Source: CBDUBU01 sp965365465 | GTDB taxonomy: Bacteria > Bacteroidota > Rhodothermia > Rhodothermales > DASSAV01 | NCBI GenBank assembly: GCA_965365465.1 | Contig: CBDUBU010000093.1 | Coordinates: 1 to 13,672 of the forward strand | DNA: 13,672 nucleotides | Direction of reading: 5' to 3' | Shown: piece after piece, positions 6,562-13,672 of the stretch | Layout of the letters: each line of letters opens with the position of its first letter | How positions within the stretch are numbered: position 1 is the first letter of the stretch | Made by a program: the position numbers and the translations under genes | Notes under the pieces: model-generated | Seen by the model: the letters and a program-made list of their open reading frames with translations, nothing else | The model's database searches: none | What the model was told of the DNA's origin: nothing

Positions 6562-7740
6562 TTATTCGTAATGAAGGGCTTCGGAGGGATGAATACGGGT
6601 CGCAAGCCAGCCTGGATACAGTCCTGCCGCGAGGGTGATTGCATAAATCAGGATCAGGGACAGAGCGAACGCAGCCATGTACACCCTGGATTCAATAAAA
6701 CCGATCAGCCCCAGCAGGGGAACCTGGAGTGCGAGCAAGGCGCCGGCGAGCGCACCCACGGAAACGATCAGGATCAGTTCGAGGATGACCTGCACCCGAA
6801 TCCTGTGCGCCGTGCCGCCGAAGGCGCGGCGCAGCCCGAATTCTTCCGTCCGCCGGGTCACATTCTGCCACATGATGCCGGACAGCCCAAAGGCGACCAT
6901 CAGCATCAGAAAGGCTGCAACGATGCCCGCCGACTGAAGGGCAAGCAGGCGGTATCGGTTGTTGAGCGCGCGTTTCTCTGTCAGCGGCTGTACATCGAAT
7001 GACCAGTCCGGCGCCGCCGCCTGCAAGCGCGCTGACAGTTTTTCCTCGAACGCTGCCGAAGCGCCGGCGCGGGTTGCGATTACCATGTTTCGCAGCTCCC
7101 CGGAATCAACGGCGGCGCGTCGAAACACATAATCCCGGAGGCCCGCATATTCACCCTGCTCCCGGTACTCCTGGACAACGCCGACGACCTTGCATTCCAC
7201 CTTGTACTGGACAAACTCGAAATCCACTCGTTTCCCTACGGGATCTTCATCCCCAAAGAGTCGGCGGGCAAGCCGCTCGTTGAGAACGACGGACTCCCAG
7301 TGCATAGCCTCGTCCGATGGTTCGAACCAGCGGCCCCGGGTCAGGGTTAGCCCCATCACCCCGGCATAGTCATCGGTCACCAGGTTGCCCCCGGCTCTCA
7401 CGGTGCGTCCGTTATACGTGAGGGCCACGTCAATTTCGGCGGCGGAGTAAGGAACGATGCTGACGCCGGCAACTGCCCGGATTTCCGGAAGTTCTTCGAC
7501 CGCAAGCATGAGCTGCCTCATGGTCTCGGCGTCTTCGTCCGTCCATCCCGAACGGGTGCTGACGCTAACGTCCCACACGTTCTCAAACGAGAATCCGAGG
7601 GGATGCCGGTGGTTATCGGCGTAGTAGATCGCCGTCACGGCGACGGCATAGAGCACCAGAAAGGAGAAAAAGACTTCTATGATCAACAGCGCATTGGAGC
7701 GCTTGCGTGACCAGACCAGTTTGAGCAGATGTTTTGTCAT
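6562..7740 (-). CDS. MacB-type ABC transporter permease, second subunit
   Basis: The 392-residue protein has the MacB layout: one membrane segment at the N-terminus (about 17-39), a large periplasmic domain (about 42-265) and three C-terminal membrane segments (about 270-292, 318-340, 356-376). The FtsX-type signature lies between the second and third (VTRRTEEFGLRRAFGG). The end, GLYPGWLATRIHPSEALHYE, is the usual AxxxPxxAL-type tail. It should pair with the permease encoded before it and with the ATPase to drive export, or extraction to the fusion protein, by shape change rather than by a channel. It starts inside the stop of the first permease (ATGA), which argues for coupled translation and equal amounts. 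It is followed by 74 bp before the regulator gene. The substrate cannot be inferred. Confidence 0.93.
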   Translation of the reverse strand: MTKHLLKLVWSRKRSNALLIIEVFFSFLVLYAVAVTAIYYADNHRHPLGFSFENVWDVSVSTRSGWTDEDAETMRQLMLAVEELPEIRAVAGVSIVPYSAAEIDVALTYNGRTVRAGGNLVTDDYAGVMGLTLTRGRWFEPSDEAMHWESVVLNERLARRLFGDEDPVGKRVDFEFVQYKVECKVVGVVQEYREQGEYAGLRDYVFRRAAVDSGELRNMVIATRAGASAAFEEKLSARLQAAAPDWSFDVQPLTEKRALNNRYRLLALQSAGIVAAFLMLMVAFGLSGIMWQNVTRRTEEFGLRRAFGGTAHRIRVQVILELILIVSVGALAGALLALQVPLLGLIGFIESRVYMAAFALSLILIYAITLAAGLYPGWLATRIHPSEALHYE

Positions 7741-8978
7741 AGGGCGCCTTTTTTTAAAGCGTCAACAGGATGCAAACGGGACATATGCCAGGCAGGGTAA
7801 ACGCCCGAAAGAAGCGCAAAAACGACCGAAAAGAGTAAACCGTATCCGAAGATGCGATAGTTGAAGGCGAACCTGGCATACGGAATGATGCCGGACGCTA
7901 CGATTATCTGGAGCACGAGGTAAGAAAGGGCAAATCCGATGGCGCCGCCGATCAGGCACAGCACCAGATTCTCTACCAGGAACTGGTTTACCAGGGCGCC
8001 GGACGACGCACCGAAGGTGCGGCGCACCCCGATCTCGGAGCTTCGTTCCATGATGCGGCTGACATTGATGTTGATCAGGTTGACCGCCGGGAGCGCCATG
8101 AAAAGGACGGCGAGTCCACCCAGCAGGACGATCAACAACGCGGCATCCCCTTCCGAAGAAGGGTCGTCCATCAAATTGTGGTAAACAGCCTCAAAGGGGG
8201 TATCGATGCTGCCCTTTAGCTCGGTGAAGCCCTCCGGCAGCGCTGCCTGACCCAGGCGGGAGCGGTACTCGGATTTGATGGCCGGGAAATCCGCTCTGCT
8301 GTGGGCCAGGACGGTTGCCATGTAGGTTCCCATGACCTGTTCCTGGCGATAACTATCCGTTTTGCCGGCTGTAACGGGAATCCAGATGTCGGAAAATGAA
8401 ACCATCCGCAGAACAGGGACATCTTCGACTGTACCTACAACGCGAAAGCGCTGCCCGTCGGCCTCGATCCACTTACCCTGTGCAGGCTCCTCGCCAAAGA
8501 ACCTGCGGCGTGTGGAGGCATTGATGACAGCCACGGGGCGCGCCTCGCGCACATCCTCCTCCGTAAAGGGGCTGCCTTCGAGAAACGTGAACCCTGTGAC
8601 CTTCCAGAAGGCAGCGTCGGTATGTTTCAGGCTTGACCGGATTCGCTCGCCGCGCACGTAGGAGATAACCGTACCCGGAACGGAATGGAGGGTCACCGCT
8701 TCGACATCGGGCAGGGTTTTTACATACCGGTCGAGAAAGACATAGCCGGCTGGTCCGCTCTGGTGAAATCCTTCGGGCATGGCGGCCTTGAGGGTAAAAA
8801 CACTCAGCGATCGGTCGGCGTGAATCTCAGGCGGCTGGGGCCCGAACATGAGGTCCAGAACAGCAACGGCTGCCATGAGCACGACGAGCGTGAGGGCAAT
8901 GCAGAAGAGGCTGATGAACGTGAAGAACTTGCGCCGCAAGAGCACCTTGAACGCAAGCTTCAAATAGTTCTTTGTCAT
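7737..8978 (-). CDS. MacB-type ABC transporter permease, first subunit
   Basis: The 413-residue protein has one N-terminal membrane segment (about 18-42), a periplasmic MacB-core-like domain (about 45-275) and three C-terminal membrane segments (about 279-302, 335-360, 377-397). The FtsX signature SRIMERSSEIGVRRTFGA is at about 308-325. It ends GVYPAWHMSRLHPVDALKKGAL. Both permeases begin MTKxxLKL and share this layout, so they are diverged duplicates that most likely form a heterodimer, in place of the homodimer of E. coli MacB, where ATPase and permease are fused. The gene follows the ATPase by 37 bp and overlaps the next permease by four bases. Start codon ATG at 8978 gives the basic stretch expected before the first membrane helix. 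Confidence 0.93.
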   Translation of the reverse strand: MTKNYLKLAFKVLLRRKFFTFISLFCIALTLVVLMAAVAVLDLMFGPQPPEIHADRSLSVFTLKAAMPEGFHQSGPAGYVFLDRYVKTLPDVEAVTLHSVPGTVISYVRGERIRSSLKHTDAAFWKVTGFTFLEGSPFTEEDVREARPVAVINASTRRRFFGEEPAQGKWIEADGQRFRVVGTVEDVPVLRMVSFSDIWIPVTAGKTDSYRQEQVMGTYMATVLAHSRADFPAIKSEYRSRLGQAALPEGFTELKGSIDTPFEAVYHNLMDDPSSEGDAALLIVLLGGLAVLFMALPAVNLININVSRIMERSSEIGVRRTFGASSGALVNQFLVENLVLCLIGGAIGFALSYLVLQIIVASGIIPYARFAFNYRIFGYGLLFSVVFALLSGVYPAWHMSRLHPVDALKKGAL

Positions 8979-9015
8979 GCTTTTCCTGTAGATGCGTCTG
9001 TGAGGAGACGAGGGT

Positions 9016-9708
9016 TCAGTTCACCCGTCTCCCGTCGAAGATGCGGATGGTGTGCTTCGTCCTGTCGGCCATGCGCTGGTCATGGGTCACCATCACGATG
9101 GTTGTTTTGTGATCGCGGTTCAGCCCATGGAGCAGATCCATGATCTCGTCGCCCATGTTGCTGTCGAGGTTGCCGGTAGGCTCGTCGGCCAGAAGTATTT
9201 TCGGGCGGCCTGCAATGGCCCGGGCAATGGCTACCCGTTGCTGCTGCCCGCCCGAAAGCTGGGCCGGGCGATGGTGCACACGCGAAGACAGCCCGACCTG
9301 CTCCAGGGCAGCGAGCGCCAGGCGTTTCCGTTCTTTCCCGGCCAGGCGGCGGTATAGCAAGGGTATTTCCACGTTGTCCAGTACGCTCAGGTCGTTGATC
9401 AGGTGGAAGGTCTGGAAGATGAAGCCGATCTCCTGATTCCGGATGTGAGCGAGATCCCGATCCCGATAACTCGTGATGGGCCGACCGTTTATCTTGACGG
9501 TTCCCCGTGTAGGGACATCCAGCAGCCCGATGACATTCAGGAGCGTGCTTTTTCCCGACCCGGAAGGCCCCATGATGGATACGAATTCGCCTTCCTCGAC
9601 CTGAAAGTCGACACGGGAAAGCGCAACCGTTTCGATACGGTCGGTTCGGTATACTTTCTCTACATTTTCCAGTTGAATCATCATCTTGTCCGGTGTGACA
9701 GGGTTCAT
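9016..9708 (-). CDS. MacB/LolD-type ABC transporter ATPase
   Basis: The 230-residue protein is a standard stand-alone ATPase of this class. Walker A GPSGSGKST is at 47-55, the Q-loop Gln99 in FIFQTFHLI, the signature LSGGQQQ at 151-157, Walker B ILLADEPTGNLD at 171-182 and the switch His209 in VTHD. The motif FQxFxL and the ADEPTGNLDS run are typical of the MacB/LolD/FtsE group. It should power the two permeases encoded next. It lies 17 bp after the fusion-protein gene. The start is not certain: Met9 or Met10 would remove an eight- or nine-residue leader that is unusual for the family, and the ATG at 9708 has no clear Shine-Dalgarno. Confidence 0.96.
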   Translation of the reverse strand: MNPVTPDKMMIQLENVEKVYRTDRIETVALSRVDFQVEEGEFVSIMGPSGSGKSTLLNVIGLLDVPTRGTVKINGRPITSYRDRDLAHIRNQEIGFIFQTFHLINDLSVLDNVEIPLLYRRLAGKERKRLALAALEQVGLSSRVHHRPAQLSGGQQQRVAIARAIAGRPKILLADEPTGNLDSNMGDEIMDLLHGLNRDHKTTIVMVTHDQRMADRTKHTIRIFDGRRVN

Positions 9709-9725
9709 GAGATGAACAGATTTCC

Positions 9726-10970
9726 TTATCGGAGCGCGATCTCCTTCTGGTGTTTGTGGCTGCTCATGTCTGAGATAATGACCTCATCCCCTTCGGCAAG
9801 CCCTTTTTCTACCTCTACGTAGTCGAAGTTGGACAGGCCGATCCGGGCGGTTGTCCTGACGGCAGCCTGCCCCCGTATCACGAACACGGGCTGATCGCCG
9901 GGGCCGTCGAGGAAAGGACCGCGCCTGACACGGAGCGCCGTGCTTTTCTGGTCGGTTACGATAAAGACATCAGCCCGCAGGTTGGGGCGCAACAGCGCGT
10001 TTGAAGGGTCTTCCAGCCGGGCGTCGATTTTGATGATGCCATTTTCGACGGCGGGGCGGACCCGCGTGAGGACGCCCTCAAGCTCCGCCTCTCCAACCTG
10101 TACCCTCACCTCCATGCCGGTCGCCAGCACGCCTGCGTGGATATCCGATACGGTTGCTTCTACACGGAAGGAGCGAAGGTCCGCAATGCGGGCAATGACA
10201 TCACCTCGTTTTATGGTGGCGCCCACCTCCGGCGTAACCCACGTCAGTACGCCCTCCCGGTCTGCGTGCGTGGCAGCCAGTTCGAGTTGCCGTTTTGCTT
10301 CCTGTTCGTCTTTTCGCAGGCTTGCCGTTTCCAGGGAAAGACCTCCAAGCTTCGCAAGGGCGAGCCGGCGTGCGTTCGCTTCGGCCTGGCTCAACTGCTT
10401 CATTTCGACGCGCGCGCGTTCGAGATCCACTTCCAGTTGCCGCACGTCATTTCCGGAAACCAGCCCTTTCGAGAGGAGCAGCCGGTACTGCTCCAGTCGG
10501 GTTTCCAGAGACTTCGCTTCCAGTTCCTTCACTTCGTACCGGCTGCGAAGGTCAATGAGGTCGTTCTCCAGTCCGAGCCGAACCTGCTCTTGCTGGTTTT
10601 CCTTGATGGCAAGCTGATCCGACAGCTTTTCCAGAGCAACCTGTGAGGGCGCGACATCCAGTCGGACAATGGGATCTCCCTTCGCCACGGGCGCCCCTGC
10701 CTGCACCAGGATTTCGAGCACGCGGGCATCGACGGGGCTGGAGAGCACCGCTTCGTGTTCCGGCACGATGGTCCCCGCCGCATTGATCGTTGCCTCAACG
10801 GGGCCACGCTCCACAATGGCTGTACGAATCCGGTCCCTCTGGATGGAAGGCTCGATCCATCCCGTCAAAAGCGCGAACGCAGCCGCCAGCACTCCCACCC
10901 CGGCAAGTCCGAGTATGAGACGTTTGAGGAGAAGGGTTCTTTTAAACTTCGCATCAAGCGGGCGGTCCAT
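9726..10970 (-). CDS. HlyD/MacA-family periplasmic membrane fusion protein
   Basis: The 414-residue protein has a single N-terminal membrane anchor (about 17-37) after a basic start. A first lipoyl half follows (about 77-106; SSPVDARVLEILVQAG..VAKGDPIVRLD), then a long charged alpha-helical hairpin (about 108-235) rich in Glu, Lys, Gln and Leu, the second lipoyl half (about 238-266; GVLTWVTPEVGATIKRGDVIARI), then the beta-barrel and membrane-proximal parts. It should bridge the permease pair to an outer-membrane channel of the TolC type. No such channel is encoded in the window, so it must be shared or lie elsewhere. This is the first gene of the six-gene run. AGAGG sits six bases before its ATG, the clearest ribosome-binding site in the cluster, and the sigma-54-like element lies about 40 bp upstream. 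Confidence 0.95.
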   Translation of the reverse strand: MDRPLDAKFKRTLLLKRLILGLAGVGVLAAAFALLTGWIEPSIQRDRIRTAIVERGPVEATINAAGTIVPEHEAVLSSPVDARVLEILVQAGAPVAKGDPIVRLDVAPSQVALEKLSDQLAIKENQQEQVRLGLENDLIDLRSRYEVKELEAKSLETRLEQYRLLLSKGLVSGNDVRQLEVDLERARVEMKQLSQAEANARRLALAKLGGLSLETASLRKDEQEAKRQLELAATHADREGVLTWVTPEVGATIKRGDVIARIADLRSFRVEATVSDIHAGVLATGMEVRVQVGEAELEGVLTRVRPAVENGIIKIDARLEDPSNALLRPNLRADVFIVTDQKSTALRVRRGPFLDGPGDQPVFVIRGQAAVRTTARIGLSNFDYVEVEKGLAEGDEVIISDMSSHKHQKEIALR

Positions 10971-11008
10971 GTTTTGCCTCTGGATGATTGGATGCTCACC
11001 AGAGCCAC

Positions 11009-11024
11009 ACCAACTCGTGTGCCT
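11009..11024 (-). promoter_or_regulatory. Candidate sigma-54 (-24/-12) promoter for the exporter operon
   Basis: The minus strand reads AGGCACACGAGTTGGT. Against the consensus TGGCAC-N5-TTGCA it keeps the -24 GGCAC and the -12 TTG at exact spacing, with GG in place of the -12 GC. It predicts a start near 10998, giving a leader of about 28 bases with the AGAGG ribosome site. The operon encodes a sigma-54 activator, which makes the match more meaningful. The imperfect -12 keeps it a candidate. Confidence 0.5.
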
Positions 11025-11045
11025 GACTGTTTTCCTGTTTGGTGC

Positions 11046-11077
11046 AAGTATGAATTGAAATTATACTTACGTGTAAG
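11046..11077. promoter_or_regulatory. AT-rich nested palindromes, possible activator site and/or -10 region
   Basis: AAGTAT (11046-11051), AATT (11053-11056), AATT (11059-11062) and ATACTT (11063-11068) form a palindrome around GA with one bulged G. Overlapping it, CTTAC (11066-11070) and GTAAG (11073-11077) form a second palindrome. The region stands out as AT-rich in GC-rich surroundings and begins 22 bp upstream of the -24 element. On the minus strand it also contains a perfect TATAAT (11060-11065) without a recognisable -35. It could be the activator's enhancer, another regulator's operator, or a housekeeping promoter. Confidence 0.35.
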
Positions 11078-11093
11078 CTGCGAAGTGTGGAGG

Positions 11094-11132
11094 TGTGCGG
11101 AACCGGACAAGCAGCCCGTCCGGTTCCGCACA
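11094..11132 (-). terminator. Perfect 15-bp stem-loop after the GH9 gene, probable terminator without U-tract
   Basis: TGTGCGGAACCGGAC (11094-11108) and its exact reverse complement (11118-11132) enclose a 9-base loop, giving a very stable GC-rich hairpin. It lies 67 bp after the GH9 stop and before the exporter promoter region, where a terminator would be expected. No T-run follows on either strand, so intrinsic termination is not certain. It could instead protect the mRNA 3' end or be a large operator. Confidence 0.55.
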
Positions 11133-11199
11133 GTCAGCGCTTCGAGGCCGAAGATAGGTGGTTTCGGCGTAGGGGGCGGGAGCAAGCGGGCAGCCACGT

Positions 11200-12948
11200 T
11201 CAGGGCGCCGCCGGGACTGCAAGTTCAGCCTCGATGGCTCCTGCGAGATAAACGAGCGGCGCATTCCAGTTGATGGCAATCTCGTTTGATGCGTAGCTGC
11301 ACACCGCATCCGTGTACGAGCGGGCAGGAAGGCTGGAGGCGTAGGTGCAGCCATCCTGTCGGCCGGGATTTGGGCCGCCTGCCAGCAGTCCCGGAACCGG
11401 AGCATTGATGCCGTCGGCCTCTGAAGGGCGGTGGTGCGGGTGCATCGGCGTACGGCTGCCATAGCCGGTAACAAAACTGTAGCCGGTGGCATTACGTCCC
11501 AGCAGGTAATCCAGGTTGCTCAGGGCTGCCCAGAGGTACGTGCTGTCGGCTGTGAGCCGGAACGCCTGAAGCAACGCCATCCCCTGGTTGGCCGCGACGG
11601 CGCTGCTGCCCCAGACGAACTGCGAGGCATCGTATCCCATCACCGTACCGTAGGGAACCTGTTCTCGACCTTCTACCAGTCGGTCGGCAAAGGAGAGGTA
11701 ACGTCTTTTCAGGGTCGTGGTATCCACGGCAGAAGTCAACTGCTGCCGGTGGTCCAGCAACGTATACCAGCCGAGTCCGCGAACGTCAGGCCAGGCTGGA
11801 ACGCCCGGGTCTTCTGCCATTGGCGAAGCGACCGTGAGGAAACTGTCGGAACCTGTAGTAACGGAAAGCTCGGCGGCAGCCCACGCGAACTCGTCGTCGA
11901 AATTTGCATCGTCGTAGGCTCCGGTCACGATGTCGGGATCGTAGCTCTGGTTGAGTGCATCCTGATTGTAAGCGACACGCGGATGGATGCGCGCCCACCG
12001 CCAGGCATCCAGCGCAGCCGCACGCATGGTGTCGGCGAGGTTGGGAAACGCCTCCGGGTAATTCTCAAAGATACGGGCGGCCTGCGCCATGACGGCGGCG
12101 AAGTCGAGCGCTGCCGCTGTACCCTTCTGCACCACGTAACGCGGCGCTGTGGCGCTATGAGGCATTACCATCCCGTCAAAGTTGGGGTTGGTCAGCTTAT
12201 GATAGACGCCGCCATCGTTCGGGTCCTGCATGGACAGCATCCAGCGCAGGTTCCAGAGCGCCTCGTCCAGTACGTCAGGAACCGCATTTCCCCGCTCGGG
12301 AATGTTCGTCTCCAGCCGGGCCGCAAACTCGGGATAGTGTTCGTAGAGAGCCAGCAGCGTATAGGTGCTGATGCCTGAGTTAACAATGTACTTGTTGTAA
12401 TCTCCTGCATCATACCAGCCGCGCGGCGCAGCAAGAGTCGTTCCGGCAGGACGTTCGGCGGTTGCGGCTGAGGGGTGAACCAGCACCCTGTCATCCGGGT
12501 GGCCGGCTTCTCTGGCCCAGCCCCCTGCATGAGTCTGGAGCAAAGGGGTCGAGACGCGCTGGTAGTAAAACCCCTTGAGTGCGGCCGTTGCGACGGGCCG
12601 ATGCACTTCGGGGCCGATGGTAAACGGATAGGACGCGCCGATTCCCGGCACGGCCAGGATATAGATGCCAGGCTGTCGTAGCGCTGAAAAGTCGGCTCGG
12701 CGCACGGTTTCATCGGATGCGTCCCAATGACGCGCCTCGTCGAGAACGCCGGTAAACAGCGTGTCCGCGCCGTCGGGCGAGATGACGTAGAATGCCCCGG
12801 CAGGCGCGTCCACGACAACAGCTTGCTTCGGCGCATCAGGATAAAAGCCAATCTGGTTGAGGCGGATTTGGAGATTGGCGCTGTCCTGCGCCGACGCAAG
12901 GCCGGGCAGGATCAACAGGAGCGTGAGCAGCAGGCAGCAGGGGTTCAT
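11200..12948 (-). CDS. Secreted glycoside hydrolase family 9 (endoglucanase/cellodextrinase-type) with N-terminal Ig-like domain
   Basis: The 582-residue protein starts with a signal peptide (1-20, cleavage after LASA). An Ig-like CelD_N domain (about 26-112; QIRLNQIGFYPDAPKQAVV) and a GH9 catalytic domain (about 117-575) follow. Catalytic features are Asp180 and Asp183 in GWYDAGDYNKY (nucleophilic-water activation), the substrate-binding His-rich motif HPHHRPSEADG (503-513) and the general acid Glu556 in SNEIAINWNAPL. GH9 enzymes invert the anomeric centre and cut beta-1,4-glucans such as cellulose, cellodextrins or mixed-linkage glucan; some act on related glucosides, so the exact substrate is inferred. 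No dockerin, binding module or C-terminal sorting domain is seen. The protein is exported, probably to the periplasm or beyond. It lies 63 bp after the ROK gene in the same direction and is followed by a strong hairpin. No Shine-Dalgarno is visible before ATG 12948. Confidence 0.95.
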   Translation of the reverse strand: MNPCCLLLTLLLILPGLASAQDSANLQIRLNQIGFYPDAPKQAVVVDAPAGAFYVISPDGADTLFTGVLDEARHWDASDETVRRADFSALRQPGIYILAVPGIGASYPFTIGPEVHRPVATAALKGFYYQRVSTPLLQTHAGGWAREAGHPDDRVLVHPSAATAERPAGTTLAAPRGWYDAGDYNKYIVNSGISTYTLLALYEHYPEFAARLETNIPERGNAVPDVLDEALWNLRWMLSMQDPNDGGVYHKLTNPNFDGMVMPHSATAPRYVVQKGTAAALDFAAVMAQAARIFENYPEAFPNLADTMRAAALDAWRWARIHPRVAYNQDALNQSYDPDIVTGAYDDANFDDEFAWAAAELSVTTGSDSFLTVASPMAEDPGVPAWPDVRGLGWYTLLDHRQQLTSAVDTTTLKRRYLSFADRLVEGREQVPYGTVMGYDASQFVWGSSAVAANQGMALLQAFRLTADSTYLWAALSNLDYLLGRNATGYSFVTGYGSRTPMHPHHRPSEADGINAPVPGLLAGGPNPGRQDGCTYASSLPARSYTDAVCSYASNEIAINWNAPLVYLAGAIEAELAVPAAP

Positions 12949-13011
12949 AACAAATCAAAGCTGTGTGTCCGTCAGGGGCGGTGTGTGGACCAGGTTCGAT
13001 CCTCAAGCTGG

Positions 13012-13672
13012 TCAGATGGGGGAAAGAGGCAGGGAAGAAGCGCCTGAGGTGCTTTCTCCTCGTTTCATGAGTAATTCCGGGTCGGGGGCATAGGAGGAAT
13101 ACAGAGGCAGCGTAGCCACGCCCAGCGCGGCCGCGTCAGATCCGGCCGTTGCGCAGCGCAGGGAGGGAGAACAGATTTTCTCTTCAATGCGCAGGGCAGG
13201 CAGAATGGTTTCCAGCCGGTCCAGTAGCGCCCGGATGAGCGTTTCGGGCAAGCGCCCGCCAAAAAAGACAACCTCCGGGTCCACGAGGTATTCGATGGCG
13301 AGGATGAGCGGGGCCAGTTGCCCGGCGCCAATTTCGAGCCAGGAGCGCAGCGTTTCGTTGTCTTGCGCAAAGAGCGGTTCCAACTCGGAGGGATGCGAAA
13401 CCGGGATGCCTTTTTCTCCGAGCATCCGGTAGAGCCGGGGCAGGTTGAAATAGATGCCGAGATGCGGGCGCTGGAAGGCGGCCAATTCGTCAGGCCCGGC
13501 GGTTGCAGGAAATAAACCAAGTTCACCGGCATTGCCCGTAGCACCCTCGAACGGTTGTCCGTTCAGCACCAGTCCGCCGCCGAGGCCCGCACCGAAGTAA
13601 ACGTAGAAGAAGGACCTGACGTACCGCCCGCCGCCATACCACCGCTCCCCGCCGGCAGCAGCAGCCCGTTGA
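13012..13672 (-). CDS. ROK-family protein, C-terminal part (partial; N-terminus beyond right edge)
   Basis: The frame is open from the window edge to TGA at 13012-13014, giving 219 residues. It shows the ROK phosphate/sugar loop FGAGLGGGLVLNGQPFEGATGNAGELG, a helical middle (RPHLGIYFNLPRLYRML), IEYLVDPEVVFFGGRLP and a C-terminal SDAAALGVATLPLY. ROK proteins are cytoplasmic sugar kinases or sugar-responsive repressors with an N-terminal winged helix. The zinc motif CxCGxxGC, normally after the GNAGE(I/L)G stretch, is absent. The overall pattern, with RPHLG then LPxLYR, recalls repressor-type ROK proteins rather than glucokinases, but the deciding N-terminus is outside the window. It lies just upstream of the GH9 gene and may control it in response to a sugar. 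A GTG inside the ROK loop (13567-13569) is not a plausible start because conserved sequence continues upstream. Confidence 0.88.
   Translation of the reverse strand, partial: QRAAAAGGERWYGGGRYVRSFFYVYFGAGLGGGLVLNGQPFEGATGNAGELGLFPATAGPDELAAFQRPHLGIYFNLPRLYRMLGEKGIPVSHPSELEPLFAQDNETLRSWLEIGAGQLAPLILAIEYLVDPEVVFFGGRLPETLIRALLDRLETILPALRIEEKICSPSLRCATAGSDAAALGVATLPLYSSYAPDPELLMKRGESTSGASSLPLSPI

Noticed and set aside
1..13672. CRISPR array, tRNA, rRNA, riboswitch, insertion sequence or toxin-antitoxin genes
   Set aside because: No regular direct repeats with spacers, no cloverleaf or rRNA-like sequence, and no transposase, integrase or toxin-antitoxin coding frame was recognised by eye.

Overview
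The window is GC-rich, gene-dense bacterial DNA. Ribosome-binding sites are mostly weak or absent, and the gene families are a lipoprotein M28 peptidase, a MarC protein, MacB-type exporters with an NtrC-type regulator, a GH9 cellulase-type enzyme and a ROK protein. Together these suggest a Gram-negative bacterium of the Bacteroidota/Rhodothermota kind. That placement is inference from gene content and style; there is no rRNA or other marker gene here. All coding frames I followed are intact.

Region by region: (1) 1-1612, minus strand, open at the left edge: a secreted M28-family zinc aminopeptidase lipoprotein with an inserted PA-like domain. (2) 1613-2327: about 0.7 kb without a gene, holding a 123-bp element with 32-bp imperfect inverted ends and a third copy of one end (an intergenic palindromic repeat family). 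(3) 2328-3688, plus strand: a gluconate 5-dehydrogenase-like SDR and a MarC membrane protein, translationally coupled by an ATGA overlap. (4) 3683-10970, minus strand: six genes in one direction, in transcription order HlyD/MacA-type membrane fusion protein, MacB-type ATPase, two different FtsX/MacB permeases (ATGA overlap), NtrC-type sigma-54 activator, and membrane histidine kinase. The kinase and marC converge with directly abutting stop codons. (5) 10971-11199: the control region of this cluster, with a near-consensus sigma-54 -24/-12 element about 40 nt before the HlyD start, an AT-rich nested palindrome, and a perfect 15-bp hairpin. (6) 11200-13672, minus strand: a secreted GH9 glycoside hydrolase preceded by a ROK-family protein that runs off the right edge.

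How the genes may work together: the central cluster reads as a self-contained sense-and-export unit. The kinase senses a signal at the membrane and phosphorylates the sigma-54 activator, which could turn on its own operon through the -24/-12 element. The tripartite ATPase/permease/fusion-protein pump then exports or extracts a substrate that the sequence does not reveal. The ROK protein and the GH9 enzyme, 63 bp apart in the same direction, look like a sugar-responsive regulator with a beta-glucan-degrading enzyme. No wholly new gene family was found. The most interesting points are the putative autoregulatory sigma-54 control region, the inverted-repeat element, and a few substitutions in otherwise conserved motifs.
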